Below are positions 38,664 to 52,100 of a stretch of 64,000 nucleotides of DNA, in pieces (position 1 is the stretch's first letter; every line of letters begins with the position of its first letter). The DNA comes from Lycocorax pyrrhopterus obiensis. Its lineage: Eukaryota > Chordata > Aves > Passeriformes > Paradisaeidae. The stretch covers positions 29,425,629-29,489,628 of the forward strand of contig JACSVZ010000006.1 of the NCBI GenBank assembly GCA_014706295.1, read 5' to 3'. The position numbers and the translations under genes were made by a program. The notes beneath the pieces are model-generated. The model saw only the letters and a program-made list of their open reading frames with translations. It did not search any database and was not told the DNA's origin.

Positions 38664-41600
38664 CTTGGTACATATACTCTTCAACAGCACATTGGAAGCA
38701 GATACTAAAAGGCCCTTGATACGCTGTGATGAGTCAGTTTGGATGAGCAGTCAGAAATAATCTCACTCTAAATAGTGACTCCTCAGGATGTAAGACCAGC
38801 TTCTTCTCTTTGTCCTTAGGTCTTCACTCAACTAGATAGTTTATCTCTGTTACCCAGAGTAACACTACTGAAAAAAATTACTTATGTATATAAGGAAAAA
38901 AAAAACCATGTTCACTCCAACAGGTATATCATCACAGACATGAAGGGGCTGTTTCTCAGCCTGTACTTTGTATTGTGTACAGCCAAATGGTAACTACTGG
39001 ACTAACCTGAAAGCATTTTTGGGTGAAAATTTGCTGCCAGCTTCTGTGCCTTTTATCTTCCTGCGTCTCACAATCTGCTCCCTCATTTTATTATCACCAC
39101 GTTTTTCTAAAGTGATCAGTGCCTTTTTCCCAGCCAGAATTCAGTGACCCCCCTGCTTTACTTGTTTATTAGTATTTTGGTTTTCAGATGCAAAAGGGCT
39201 TTAGCTCAAGCCTGCTGATGCTGACTGCTCCTCTGCATCTTCCATTGTTATACTTAACTGTTTTTTTTTTTGTTGTTGCTGTACCATCTTACCACTCCAT
39301 AAACACATTACACGAGGTCTTCTGGTTTGCTTTCTAAGCTCTGCTTCTCTTATCTCATTGGCAGAAGCAACCATCTCTGCTTTGAATACTGGTGCATACA
39401 AGAGGTGTTTTGTTTGTTACCAAACAGTTCATGTTTTTGTCTGGTTCATTTTTCAAATTCATCGCTGGGGTGTTTCTGTTTAGAAAGGGATATCTGGGTC
39501 AGAGGAATTGGACTGGGCACTTGAGCTTTTTCCCGACAGCTGAAGCCCATCAACAAAAGGATTCCTATTTTGTGTTGATTTTTTTCTTAGTGTTCCTAGA
39601 AAAGATGAGAGCACTGTCAGAGGCTAAAGATGCTGAGTTTCAGTGGTTAGGCTCTCTACTTCGACCTGTGCCACTCGTTTGTTACAAGATAATGGTTAAA
39701 ACATGTAAATTAGGTGTATACATTTCTCTCTGAATTTACAGCTACTTGAAACAAACAGATTTTGTTTTGCATACGTTGTACTATGCTTGTTTATGCCTGT
39801 GAATTCGCAAGTGTTTTCCTTAAAGAGGTAACTGAGCCTGTTTGAATCATTGCAAATCAAGACTGAAGCCTGAAATTGCCGTCACAAATGATCAGGAGAA
39901 AAATGGGGAAATGCAACAGAGGAACACTATAACAATTGCAGATAACCACTTGTGAAGACAAACTTGTAAACTGCACAAGCTGAAAACTGTGTTGTTTCAG
40001 TCCTGCATGATGTTTTTTAGTATTTTACAGTGGAAGCAACAAATCTGCTTTCAGATTCTTGGAAAACACACTTTTGCAAAGACTGTGCAAAGAGGATTTA
40101 TGAAGAGGAAAGATAGAAGTGGCTGGTAATACAGAGGAGTTTGGGTAGCCAGTAATTTTCTTCATCCCTTTGTTGACAAGACTATTGCATTTTTAAAAGC
40201 ACCAAAAGTTTTGGTATATTGAAATGAACACTGATTAGCTGAAGTTGTGTGTCTGTAAATACATGTGTGTATATAAATATACATGTAAAGTATGTAGAAA
40301 AAAATATATGTAAGACATCAGGGAGATGGGTCAATTCTTCAGGTGTGGCACATGTTTTCTAAAGAGTACTTTGGTTTAATTTTAGTGACAAGACTGAACT
40401 CTGTAAAAAATTATTGATAACATCTTTTGGAACAAGCTCCTAGTTACTGCAGAAAACATGCTGCAGAATGAGCTCAAAGTTAACTCTTTGAAGCTGTTCC
40501 TTCTTGCAGGATTATCTAAATGGTAATTTATAATTCAACATACAGTTTGTGTATTTTTAAGTTTTGAGCTTAATGAGCTTAATGTTGTAGTATGTTGTTT
40601 TGTAAAGGGCTGTGAATGTAACTTCTTCTGTTGACTGTGCATGGAAGGAAATGGCAAAATAAGTGAGAAGAGATTCCAAGTATTTTTATTAAGATCTACC
40701 CTATCAATGAGACCTCCAAGAGGAGGGGTTTTTTAATCCTGAAAAAAGAGGAATTTTGTTAGTTTCCCTGCTTAAAAAAAATCTCAGAAAAGGGATATAT
40801 TTTCAAGTAGCCAATCCAAGAGTAGGTCAACAGCAAAAAGAATTGTGACAGTCAAGGAGCATAATCAGAAAGAAGAAACAGGTTCCTCTGTCTTTCAGTT
40901 TTTTGCTGGCTGATCAAGAGCAGGTAGTGAGAAAATCATTGACAGGTCTCTTAAATGTAGTGAAAGGGAATTGTCATTTGAACTTTTGTTCAATGAAGGA
41001 ATAGAAAATCTGGAAGGAGCTGTTGAAAGTTCTGCAATTATTTTCCTGTGCACTTCAGGACGCTGATAGAAGTATTGATGAGTCCTGCTTAACAAGGCAG
41101 TAATTTTATGCTTGGATCATAAGAGACTCTTTATTCTTCCTATGATCACAATTTTTTATTTTTTCACTTTGCAGCTTCTACAAAAGGGGACCTCATAGCT
41201 GCTTTTCATCTGCAGAATATTGAAAATTTCTTGGGATGCTGTAAATAGAATAGCATGGATTTTAGCTTGCTTTCCCCTTTTATAGATACGTAGATTGCAA
41301 AACCTGTGTGGTTTTCAATGAGTGTTTATACTCTCTGTTGTATTTAGTGAATTTTCTGGGCACATTTGTAGATTTTTCAGTGCTTTTCATCAAGACATTA
41401 TGAGTCACCCTAAACAAAATCAAATAAACGTTCTGAATTTATTGTCTTCTTGATACTGAGAAGATGTCAAGATATGCATTTAGCCCCTTGTTCCTTTAGT
41501 TTTGGGGAACACCATTCCAAATAAAATCCAAAAGTTGTTTTGAAAGTAGATTGCAGAACTGATCACAGTTTACTTTAAACAGATGGATAAGAATGTGTAA

Positions 41601-43815
41601 GTAACCTGGTAGTATATTTTTGCCAACTGTACATTTGTGAGTATTGTACATAGTGTGCCAGAAAATAATGCTTTACTGCATTCTTTCTCAAATAATTCCA
41701 CATTCTTTTATTCATTTCCTAGTATTCAATTTGTGTTTTCCTTACTATAATGTCAGACCAATAGAATAAAATTAATCTCATTAAATATAGCTCAAGTTAT
41801 ACAAATCTGATTAGCTGCCATAGACACCCACATAATTAATCTTTTTAAATAAAACTTTTAATATTTCATGAGCACCTCTTACGTAATGGAAGAATTTCTG
41901 TAGAGCATTTGCTTAGCAGCTTACTTTCCAGTATATTGAATTTTCTGAGTAAATCTAATTGTAGCATTCCCTTTTGATCTGGCCACTATTTTCTGGCAGC
42001 TGGTCAATATTACTGTTGTTGTTGCTAGCTCCTGTGTTGCTATTATGATGAAATTCTAAAGAGGTGGCTATAGCAGCAATAACATTCAAATCTTCTCCAT
42101 CTATCAAAAAATCCTGTCAAGCAAACGAGCAGTGCTAACATTGTATTATTCTGTCGAGTTCAGACCAAGTGTAGTTCTTTGCTTTCATGCCTTTATAGAT
42201 TTTCACATAATTATTCTAGTAATTTTCTATAATTAACATTACTTCCTAGAAACAAGCTGATAGAATGGGTATGAAATAATTATAGAGATAGGTAGATGAA
42301 AAGTTGACAGTTGATATTGTCTGTTGTTAATTGAAGACTGAATTTTTCCAGTCAAGTGCTTATGCTTTTTACTGTTATTGTGTCTAAAAAGGAATGGAGC
42401 AGTGCTACAAAAAGTTACTTATGTTATTCTATCAGAAATTTATCAATTGGAAATGGTATAGTGGAGCGTAGGATGATCTTCGGTTCTGTGCGTGGTAATC
42501 CTTTAACTTTGTATTCCTCCTGCTCCTTGTTTCACTCTTCTCCGCACCCTTCAAGGGCTTCTATGAGGATGCATCATAAAATGGTTTGCTACTTTCAGTG
42601 TGAGGATGAAATTGTACTTTAAGTCTGTTACAAAAAACCACAACCTTTTGCAAAATAATACTTTAAATAATACCCATTAATTCAAAACAGTTCGAAGATG
42701 CAAAATGCATGGAGATCAATGGGAGCAAGAGTCCTCTCAAATAGTGGGGCCATAAATGGAGTATCTGAATTTCCCAGAAATACTGTTTCATCACAAGTGA
42801 AAGGTAGATAAAGGATAATGATGGCATCAAGATGAACTGAGTTTCGTCGTTTCGTCTTGTAATAAAAATGTTTCGGCTTTAATATAGCAGGTTTAACAGA
42901 AGAGTGCACTACAGACACTGCTTAAGATTTTACAGCATTCCTTTGATGTTGTCTGACTGCCCTCTTCAGGATGACAATGAATATGTTAGTCTGCTTAGTG
43001 ACAATATCTGTTTCTAGAAATTACCAATCTAATGCCTAAATTGCTGCTTTTTTTTTGATTGCAAACTGCCCATTGAGTAAGGATGTTAAGTAGCAAATTT
43101 TACCAAGTCAGGTAATGAGGGTGAAAGTTGAGTTTTGTTGTGCTTCATGTTATTATTTAATTCTTTGTGGGAGAAAGAGATCATAAATTTTCATTTTAAG
43201 TCTTGGGGTTTTATGATATATTTTTTCATGTACAGTAGATTTCTTTATACTACACAGCTGTGCTGGAGTTTGTATGTAATATATTTCATGTCTAAGGTTG
43301 ATCTCAGTTATGAAGAAATGGGGAAAGTCTTATGATATCTGTGATCCTGTAATGCTCTTCCTCTTCTTTCTCTTATGTATGTTTAGTGCAGAGTTTCTCT
43401 TGCAACAAACAGATTTTTGCATTTACAACTTCTAAATAGTGTTCTGCACCATGAAACACATAGAACTGTTTTTCTAGAAACACTGTTTTGAGAAAAGCTG
43501 CAGAACACATTTATTTATACTACTTCTGTGTCTTACCATATGCAAAGATGAGTTGTCAAGTGGTAAAACCCTAGTTTGGACTCTACAGTGGATGCGATTA
43601 AACAGTAATATGGAAATTAGCAAAAGAGTCTGTCTAAATCAGAAAGTACTGCGAGAATTCTTTCATTTTGTTTTTTTTTCTCCTGAATTTTTGTTGATAT
43701 AGATTTCTCCTGTGGAAGAACCTGTGGTTTTATGGTTTTAGAGGGTGTCTCTGCTGGTATTACTCACCTGGAATTCCTTTTGTCTTTGCCTTCCTCTTAG
43801 TGCAGCCAGGGCGAA

Positions 43816-43912
43816 GTTGTTTGTTTTGGTTTGTGTTCTCTTTCTTGGGTTTTTTGGTGGGTTTTTTGGTTGGTTGGTTGGTTGGTTTTTGTTTGTTGGT
43901 TGTTTTTTTTAT
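43816..43912 (+). repeat. G/T-rich tract with five GGTT units
   Basis: G/T-dominated stretch that includes five perfect GGTT units at 43868-43887, preceded by GGTGGG and followed by T-rich spacers. It lies about 680 bases upstream of exon 3. Confidence 0.92.
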
Positions 43913-44563
43913 TTAGGAGGCTATTTAGCAGCATATCACCTTCTAGTGATGATAGAAGAGCTTACTTACATGTTTTACAAAATTACCACACTTAAAACAA
44001 CTTTTAGAAAAGTAATCTGGAGTTTATTATGATGCTTACAAACCTGTTTATTCAGTTAGGATCATTTCCCGAGTGCTTAGCAGTTTCTTTGGCTCTCTCT
44101 CTGTGGCTCTGCTATTTTAGGAACATACTGCTTTCACAGTTCTGTATTGTTTGTCCCCTAGTTTCAGAATTCCTTATGCGTAGCTGTTTCTAGCAAGTAT
44201 ATCCTGATAGCACACTCAAGGGCCACATAAACATATCCTTGCATGGATCTGTTAGCAGATTTATTTGACACTTGCCACTAAGACCAGTCCCATTTGTTGA
44301 AACTTTTAAATACGGAAAACATTACTTTTTCTTAATATCATTTTGGGATTTCTCATGTATAGTTTAACTTAACACATTTCTAATTTTGGAGATGACAAGT
44401 TTGAAACAAAAAGTTGCAAAAATAGCTGAAACTTTTAAATTGATAAGTATAGATGTTGAGAATGGTACTGCAAATGTGATTTATCAACCATTGCAGCTGA
44501 TTATAAAATATTTCTTGCAAGTGAATGGCATATGGATGTACATTTGTTTCTTTTCCTTAACAG

Positions 44564-44681
44564 GCAAGCTAATGAGGAATATCAAGTGCTGGCTAATTCA
44601 TGGCGCTATTCATCTGCTTTTTCAAACAAACTGTTTTTCACAATAGTGGATTATGACGAAGGAGCAGATGTTTTTCAGCAG
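44564..44681 (+). CDS. TUSC3: TUSC3 coding exon 3 (thioredoxin-like domain, middle)
   Basis: 118 bases: one base completes the Arg codon split by intron 2 (AG|G), followed by 39 codons starting [15 protein letters not shown] and ending DEGADVFQQ. This is the central part of the lumenal thioredoxin-like domain (about human residues 103-142), including the SWRYSS segment and the acidic VDYDEG strand that the OST3/OST6 family conserves. Acceptor is TTAACAG at 44557-44563 and donor CAG|GTAAAT at 44679-44687. The exon ends in phase 0. Exons 2 and 3 together make exactly 96 codons, which confirms both boundaries. Compared with the human protein as I remember it, there are several conservative changes (for example AFS for AFC, and TIV for SMV). 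Reading on through the donor gives about 20 codons before a stop. Confidence 0.96.
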
Positions 44682-46992
44682 GTAAATGTTGGATACTGTA
44701 AAGCATTGTTAATTTTTAGAACTGCATGTCAATTTGTCAGATAATACAAGATAAATTATTTTCTGTATGTAGGTGTGTACCTCTGTTTTGTATACGATTT
44801 CCTCCTGGTTAAATACACACCAGTTTCTGTGACATCAGTGAAGACAAACTCTACTAGTAACCACCTGCAGTATTTTCCAAGTGTAGTTTATAATGTTTGT
44901 TTATAGATTGCATTATACATATATGCAGCCTTTTTTTCTAAGCAATTGTTTAGGCCATTTTTTAGAATTAAACACATTGTAAATAACATTTTCATTTAAA
45001 GATTTCCTTTATTTTCTCTTTAGGGGAAAAAAAGCTCTTTAGTAAAAGAGCCTTTTAGTTGCTTTTGTGTAATACAATATTCTTCAGCTTCAATAATATT
45101 TAGTCTGAAAGTTCTTCAGGGAAAAGAGAAGAGACAGTTTTACATTTTATATATTGGCTATGAAGAGTGAAATTTGCAGAATAGTTTAAGGTCTCCTCTG
45201 AAATTGAGAAGTCTAGGAAAAAGACATCCCTTGAAAATGAATACTAAATACTGACATGCTTATCTTTGATATTTATCCATTGATTGAAGCTAAAAATGCA
45301 GATTAAGAGGAGTGGAAAACTTCAAAGTTATCTGCGTATTTTAAATACCTTTTGGTGAAGTATGTGACTTAAAATGTTCAGGGGAAAAGATTAATATGTA
45401 TTTTTAAAATACTTATTTTTAAAAGTAAATTAATGTGTTTAATAAATATTTTTACTTCCAACTGAAATATTAGAATGCACTGTGTAAAGAATGGTTATTA
45501 GTGGCTTAAGATTTTGCTTTAAAAATTAAAGTTTTTTTGCTATAAAAATTAAAGGCTTTATAAAAATTTCTGTTATTGTAACCTGCATTATAATAATTCA
45601 AAATATTTTGTTTGATGGTCCCTTAAGCCAATCAACATGTTAGAAGAGTCCAGTTCAACTTATTCCTTGTGTAACGGGGCAAAAATTCAGTTTATTTCAA
45701 ATGGCATGCATTTGAAGTCATGTTTACATTTAGACAAAATTAGGCATAAATGTGTCAGGGGTTTTTTGAAGAGACAAAATGTTAAAAATAAGTTGTACTA
45801 ATGACTATTTTAAGGTAGATTTGAGGGAAATGCAGTTCTGACTTCACATTTATGTGTGCAAAGTCATGTAATACTGGTGCCATAGCAAAAACACCCCAGA
45901 AGTAATGTGATTTTGATTTTTTCAGTTTTTGCCATGTTTATAGAGAAATGATAAAACAGTTCCAGTCAGCTGCCTCCAAACTCTATGCAATGTCCAAATG
46001 TTTCTGTATCTTATAAAATATTTTATTTAACTATTGCACAACATGTGTCAGCCTTTGTTGGAAAATTTTTTATTTCCAAATCATGCAGTAAAGAGGAGGG
46101 CTATTTTTTTTGCTTAGGTGGAAAACATTTTAATAGTTGGTCATTTCTATTGATAAATTCAGTTCGGTACTTGATTCAATATAATGTTTTGCTGATGTTA
46201 TATGAAATTCATTTTTCAGGAATGAAACAAACAAGCTTACTTTTTTATTTAAAGAGCTCCATATTGCATCACCTTTAAGTATTACATTAATTTTCATTTT
46301 TTCAAGTGCTTTGTTGCATAATTTCTGAGATGGCCTGAATATGGAGGAATTTCAGATAGTGAAATTAAATTTTCCTATACCACATTGCAAAGTCGAAGTC
46401 AAAATTTCAAGTGGCAATTGTACATGTAGATCTATTTGTTTATCACTTTTGAGGATTTTTTAATACACTGTGAATAGTTCCAGTGACATCAACACATGAA
46501 TTAACAGTAATTTCTAGGGCAAGTTATGTAGTTTAAGCTAGTTATCCAGCAAGATAAAAAGATTCAAAAAAACGCTACTCACTAGTGGTTAGTCTCCTGT
46601 AGCCAGTGCAAACAATATCAAGCTACTTTGGTCCCTTAGAATTATAACCTAATAGACTTTAATAGGTTGGTTGGATGCAGGGTCTCTGTTTTACCAGTTA
46701 CAGGAAAGGTCATGCAGTGTGTGAGAACTTTAAAGCATAAGATACCCTTATATAGAAAAGCTTGTGGATGAAACACTCTGGATAATTAAACATCCTGAAG
46801 AATCTACTGGAAGGAATATTTTGACCACTCTTTTTGGAGGACTATATATGAAGGTGTTTTAAAAAATGTAATGTATGGAGGCAAGTAATATTTTTTATGC
46901 TAATTAGATTTGTGTTATTGACGGTATTGTGGTGGTGTATTTTGAGGATAGAGTTACTAATTTTTTTCCGGCTGTTTTTCCTGGGTTTGTAG
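44682..46992 (+). other. TUSC3: TUSC3 intron 3 (2311 bp)
   Basis: Phase 0 intron, donor GTAAAT, with a long pyrimidine-rich stretch (46961-46990) before acceptor GTTTGTAG. Very AT-rich. It contains a short repeated TAAAAATTAAAG motif around 45520-45560. No other coding, RNA or mobile-element sequence is recognised. Confidence 0.9.
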
Positions 46993-47690
<698 letters not shown>

Positions 47691-47831
47691 ATTAGAGTGT
47701 TCAGGCCTCCTAACTATTCTGGTACTATTGCACTGGCTCTTCTGGTATCTCTTGTTGGTGGCTTGTTATATCTGCGAAGAAACAATCTAGAGTTCATCTA
47801 TAACAAAACTGGCTGGGCCATGGCAGCTCTG
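47691..47831 (+). CDS. TUSC3: TUSC3 coding exon 5 (first transmembrane helix)
   Basis: 141 bases, 47 codons, phase 0 at both ends, starting [12 protein letters not shown] and ending [10 protein letters not shown] (about human residues 190-236). After a short linker it encodes the first membrane span (roughly codons 13-28: [16 protein letters not shown]), then a charged loop LRRNNLEF, then the start of the second span, which is split by intron 5. N-Y-S-G and N-K-T are sequon-like. The acceptor is CTTCCAG. The donor CTG|GTATGC is weaker than its neighbours because the exon does not end in AG. The final AAL differs from human VSL as I remember it and equals the MAGT1 paralogue. Skipping this exon would keep frame but remove membrane span 1 and invert topology downstream. 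Confidence 0.97.
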
Positions 47832-49054
47832 GTATGCAGATTTTCCTTACTAATATGCTTTTTAATAATTTTTTATCTTACCATATATGTTTTCAAAACT
47901 TGCACAGTAAATCAAAAACCATTGCATTAGTACATTGTTCAGGATGTTACTGTCAGAAAAAGATTCATAATCCAGATTGTGGGTCTAATTCTCATAAGCA
48001 GTGAGTATCAGTTACTACGAGTGACTCACTGAAAATTAGCAAATTCTCTGATAGCTGCAGTTTTTTATTTGAGCTTTAATATGAAAATATTTCCAATAAT
48101 TGTTACTGATGTTTACAGCGATGGTTCCACTTGCTCTTTTTTGATAAAATCCACAATGTTGATCAGTTGGTTTAGTGTAGATATTGATGTCAGACTGTAT
48201 CACTTTAGGGTAATGACAGATTGAGAAAAAAACAAAGGCTTTATATGTTTGTAAGAAAATGATAAAAGATCTGAGAAACAGAGAAAAAGGGGGATTCTTT
48301 CCAAAGAAAGAATTTCAGTAGTTTCAGTAGTACTGACCTTAACATTCTACTGTTAACCTAAATGAGAATAGGATGATCTTAGTGTTAGCTCTGAGGAAAG
48401 ACTAAATCTAGCCAAGTATGTTTGTAATATTAGTCAACTAAATCCTCAAAACCATAAATAATGTATTGAGCTTTAATCTGCTTAATAGTCTGTTGCAGTG
48501 TGTTTATTTACATGGTAGTTTTCAAATAACTGAGTAGACTGATGAAAAATGTGGGATGTGCAACTTAGCTGTCTCAGTTTTAAATAGGAAATAGTATTCA
48601 AGGATGGTACATGTTTGTTATAGTGTATCAACAAGCACTCATTACTCAGGCATCATTGTGACTGGCAGAAGAGAAAAATCTGAGGAGAAGTGTCTAAGGC
48701 TTAATTTTGAGGGACATGGCATCAGAAGTATGGTTATCAACATTAGAATAGCATCTGTAATTATTGAGTCCTAGTCAATATTTTGCTGCACTAGTAGTTG
48801 TATTAGGTGAGAATGGTACTTAGAAATTAATCCACGTTTTTTTGCAATATAAACAAAGTTTATAGTCTTTTGCCATTTAAATAATTATTTATTCCCTTGA
48901 TCATTTTAAAGGCTTTTTCTCAACTTGTATCAATATGATTTAACCTTTCTTGAAAGGACATGGCTAGGATTGTAGATGGAATATGAGTTTTCTTTGTACA
49001 TCAACATTCATGTTTTATTTCTCATCTAGTCTCCCTTTCCCAAGAAAGCTTGCA

Positions 49055-49108
49055 CCTGGTGGTCTTTTGAGGTCTCTTTCAACCTGGGCTATTCTATTGT
49101 TCTGTGTA
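49055..49108 (+). mobile_element. CR1 LINE 3' terminus
   Basis: Short remnant with 'ggtggtcttttgaggtctctttcaacctgggct' followed by ATTCTATTGTTCTGTG, a degenerate version of the (ATTCTATG)n 8-bp tail that ends avian and reptilian CR1 elements. Only about 50 bases survive, the usual outcome of strong 5' truncation. Confidence 0.8.
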
Positions 49109-52100
49109 TTTTAGTTCTGCTAGACTTAGAACTAAAACTGGTTTTTCCTTTTCAAAGCCGTATCATATTACTGGTTTGCTATTCTGCTCTGATTCAACAA
49201 TATGAGAAGATATCTTCTTTTTGTGGTACTGTCAGCTGGTGGACCTTTGGCAGCCTTTATCTGGATATCCAGATGACCTCAGTTAATGACCAGAATTTGT
49301 TATGATTCATAGAAGAAAATGGACAGTCACTTATAATCATTCTATTCAATATTGTGTAGTTATGATTCTCTTACATAGTGCTTTTTTTCTACCAGTAAAA
49401 CTTAGAACTTCTTTTTTGATAAAAGCTTATTAAAAGGAAAAATTGCTAGGTTGGTGTCTAGTTAAGGAGAGAAAGTAATGCATAGGAAAATACTTTTTAT
49501 GAAGGGTATTAGTAAGTAATAACTATTTAATTCTAAATCATTATATTCTTCATTAATATTTTTTCCTTTTTGAACTTTCAAAACCAAATTAAACAGAGAA
49601 AGTCTGGTATAAAAACTACAGAAAGCCCATGTTTTCAACAGAAATATTGACAATTATTTTGTTCCTTACTGGCAGTTGTTTTTTCAGATGATATAGAACT
49701 GTGAAGGCAGAAAAGCACTTTTCTAAAAGCTGTAGATTTGGGGTTTAAATGCTTTTTTGGGAGATGGTGTATGCTAGGTAGCTAATATTCATTAAGCATA
49801 CTGAAAATAACCTTTTTAAATTTCAACTGAAACTTTTTCATAGAGATTGTAGGATTCAGTGACTGAAAACTGTATCATTGCAAACAGAGAACTCTCTTGT
49901 TTTGTTTGTCTTGTTTTTTTAGAGCTTCTCAGTTTGCTTTGAACAGTTTTTATGTTCCCAAATGTTAAAAAAAAAAAAAGTGGATACTTTTTATTTAAGT
50001 GAAAAAAGAATGGTGCCGCTCTGCCTGATTGAACGATCTGTTGCTAAAAATGAGAAGAAAATTCTCAGCATAAAGACACTGTGCTGTTTTAACAGCGGAT
50101 CCCAGAAATGTTATTTTGATAACTCCGTTGATACAAAAATGTTTTGTCTCATAGACAATATTTCCAGTAGTGTTTTAGAAGAATATTTAGGAATGCAATT
50201 TTTAATGATTCATCTAATACTTTTGATAGACTTGCGGAAGCAAGACCACAGGTTTCATCTCACGCGTTGATTCCACTGCCAGCTCACACAAGACCATTGA
50301 ATTGGTTTCGTCCTCAGCGTTAGATTGCGCAACAGCAACATTTGTGGTTTCATCCCCTCATTGAAGCACTGCAGGCTCTGGTAGTATCTTGTATGCCTTA
50401 GGCATTTTCACTTGCAACACTACCCAGAAGATTTTTAGAATGGCAAGCCAGGATGGCTGAGTCACAGTACAAAATATCCCAAAAGATGTCATTTGAAATC
50501 ACATGCAAAATTTATCACCTAGATTATCTTGGACTTTAATTCAAATTCTGATATTCATCTATGGATATTTTTCCCTTTGACATGCCAACACAAAAATGAG
50601 GAAGGACTTCAGTCCTTAGATATTTGCAGAGTCCTGTCCTTTTATGCTGATAACAGGAAGCAATTCAGACTCTCTTCAGGACTTTTCATTTCTTAAGCAG
50701 AGAGAAGAAAAGGTCAGATGGTATAAACTAAGCAAGCTTCTCACAGTTTAGATAAGGAATTGCTTCATTTTGGACGACAGTATGTGTGCTGAGAGTTTCT
50801 GTTCTGTTGGCTAGAATGTCTTTGGATAGCATTTTCTTTGCCACTGTTGTTTTCTGCATGTAATTTTCAGTTTTATTTTATGGGTATATTTCAGATTTGC
50901 CTATATACCTGTGGAATCAGGGAAGACAAAATCTGTGCTGAGATTAGAAGGCAGCTGCCTAGGAGTTAACTCTATTGGGCAAAATATGACAGGTCACTTG
51001 AATGAGGAGACAAAGCGTGTGTTTACTGTTCTCATGACATTTAATGGGTATGAGAAATGTGTACTCTGTTGATACAGCCCCCAGTACTTAACACCACATA
51101 GTACATTCATCATCAGTTATTGGTCCAAAGGAGCTTGGAGAGTATTACGGCTACTAGTGACTTTTTCAGCCCTTTCTGGAAATGAGGATAAAATAATTAA
51201 TGTGCTTTATTCAAAGATACACATAGAAAAACTCAGGCTCCTCTGTGTGACTAGGTAGGCATCTCAAAAGAACATCAATAAATTCTGATTGTTAATTTCC
51301 TTTTCTTCCTATAGTTAGAGGTTTTAGAGATGCACATTTAAAGATACAAACATACATTCTCTTTGCTTCTGTGTTGTACTCTGTCCTTTAATTGTATATG
51401 ACTTATTGGAGAGTCTAATAAGTGATGGATTTAGAAATGGAGTACAGATCTCATAGCATGAGAGCCTTCCTTGAGTACAAAAGCAAGGCTAAACTGGATA
51501 AGAAAGGATTACATTTCTTTAAAACAATAATTCTGAAATGGTTAGAATTTACATATACAGAACAATATAGAAATTAAGTGTAGAACTAGCTGCCATGTGT
51601 CCACTTTTTATTGAACCTATGCTTGAATTTAACAATAGTCATAAATTAAACTAAAGTTTCATTATTTTTCTTACATTACAATGTTCTTGGGTCTAGACTT
51701 GCAAAGAAATCTAATTATTGGTTTTGTATAGGAAGCTTTTCTTCAAAATCATTCCAAATGGCTTTTTAAGTCTCTGGCAATTTTGTTTAATGAGCTAGCA
51801 GACAGTGTTAAACGAAACTTAGGCCTTTGAGAAAGAGATGTATTAAACCCAAATAAATAATTTGACAAAGTTTTCAAGATCAAGAACAGTTGAGAAATTC
51901 TGCTGATTGTGTCTTGCTAGCAATTCAGTCATCATGCATCTGTTCTTAGGAACCTTGTGATTTGCACACAGATGAACCACAGGTGACTTTAAAGCAGTCT
52001 CCCCCTTAGTGAAACTAAGGATGGAAGCCATCAAGAAAGCATCACTTGTAATTTGTTAACAAGGTCCTGCAGCAGATCCATCTACACATAGAGTGTACTC

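Larger units (their letters stand above)
35819..44563 (+). other. TUSC3: TUSC3 intron 2 (8745 bp)
   Basis: Phase 2 intron with donor GTAATT and acceptor TTTCTTTTCCTTAACAG. No exon-like sequence is seen inside. It holds an A/C-only tract at 37851-37885, a degenerate AT tandem repeat at 38590-38663, a 14-bp direct repeat at 38324-38353, two CpG-dense patches near 42466-42546 and 42843-42876, and a G/T tract with five GGTT units at 43816-43912. The 113-codon open frame at 39392-39733 shows no family resemblance and is probably chance. Confidence 0.9.

Noticed and set aside
39392..39733. 113-codon open frame on the + strand in intron 2
   Set aside because: Longest frame in the window, but Phe/Leu-rich from T-rich DNA, with no recognisable family motif and no flanking exon-like splice arrangement consistent with the TUSC3 frame.
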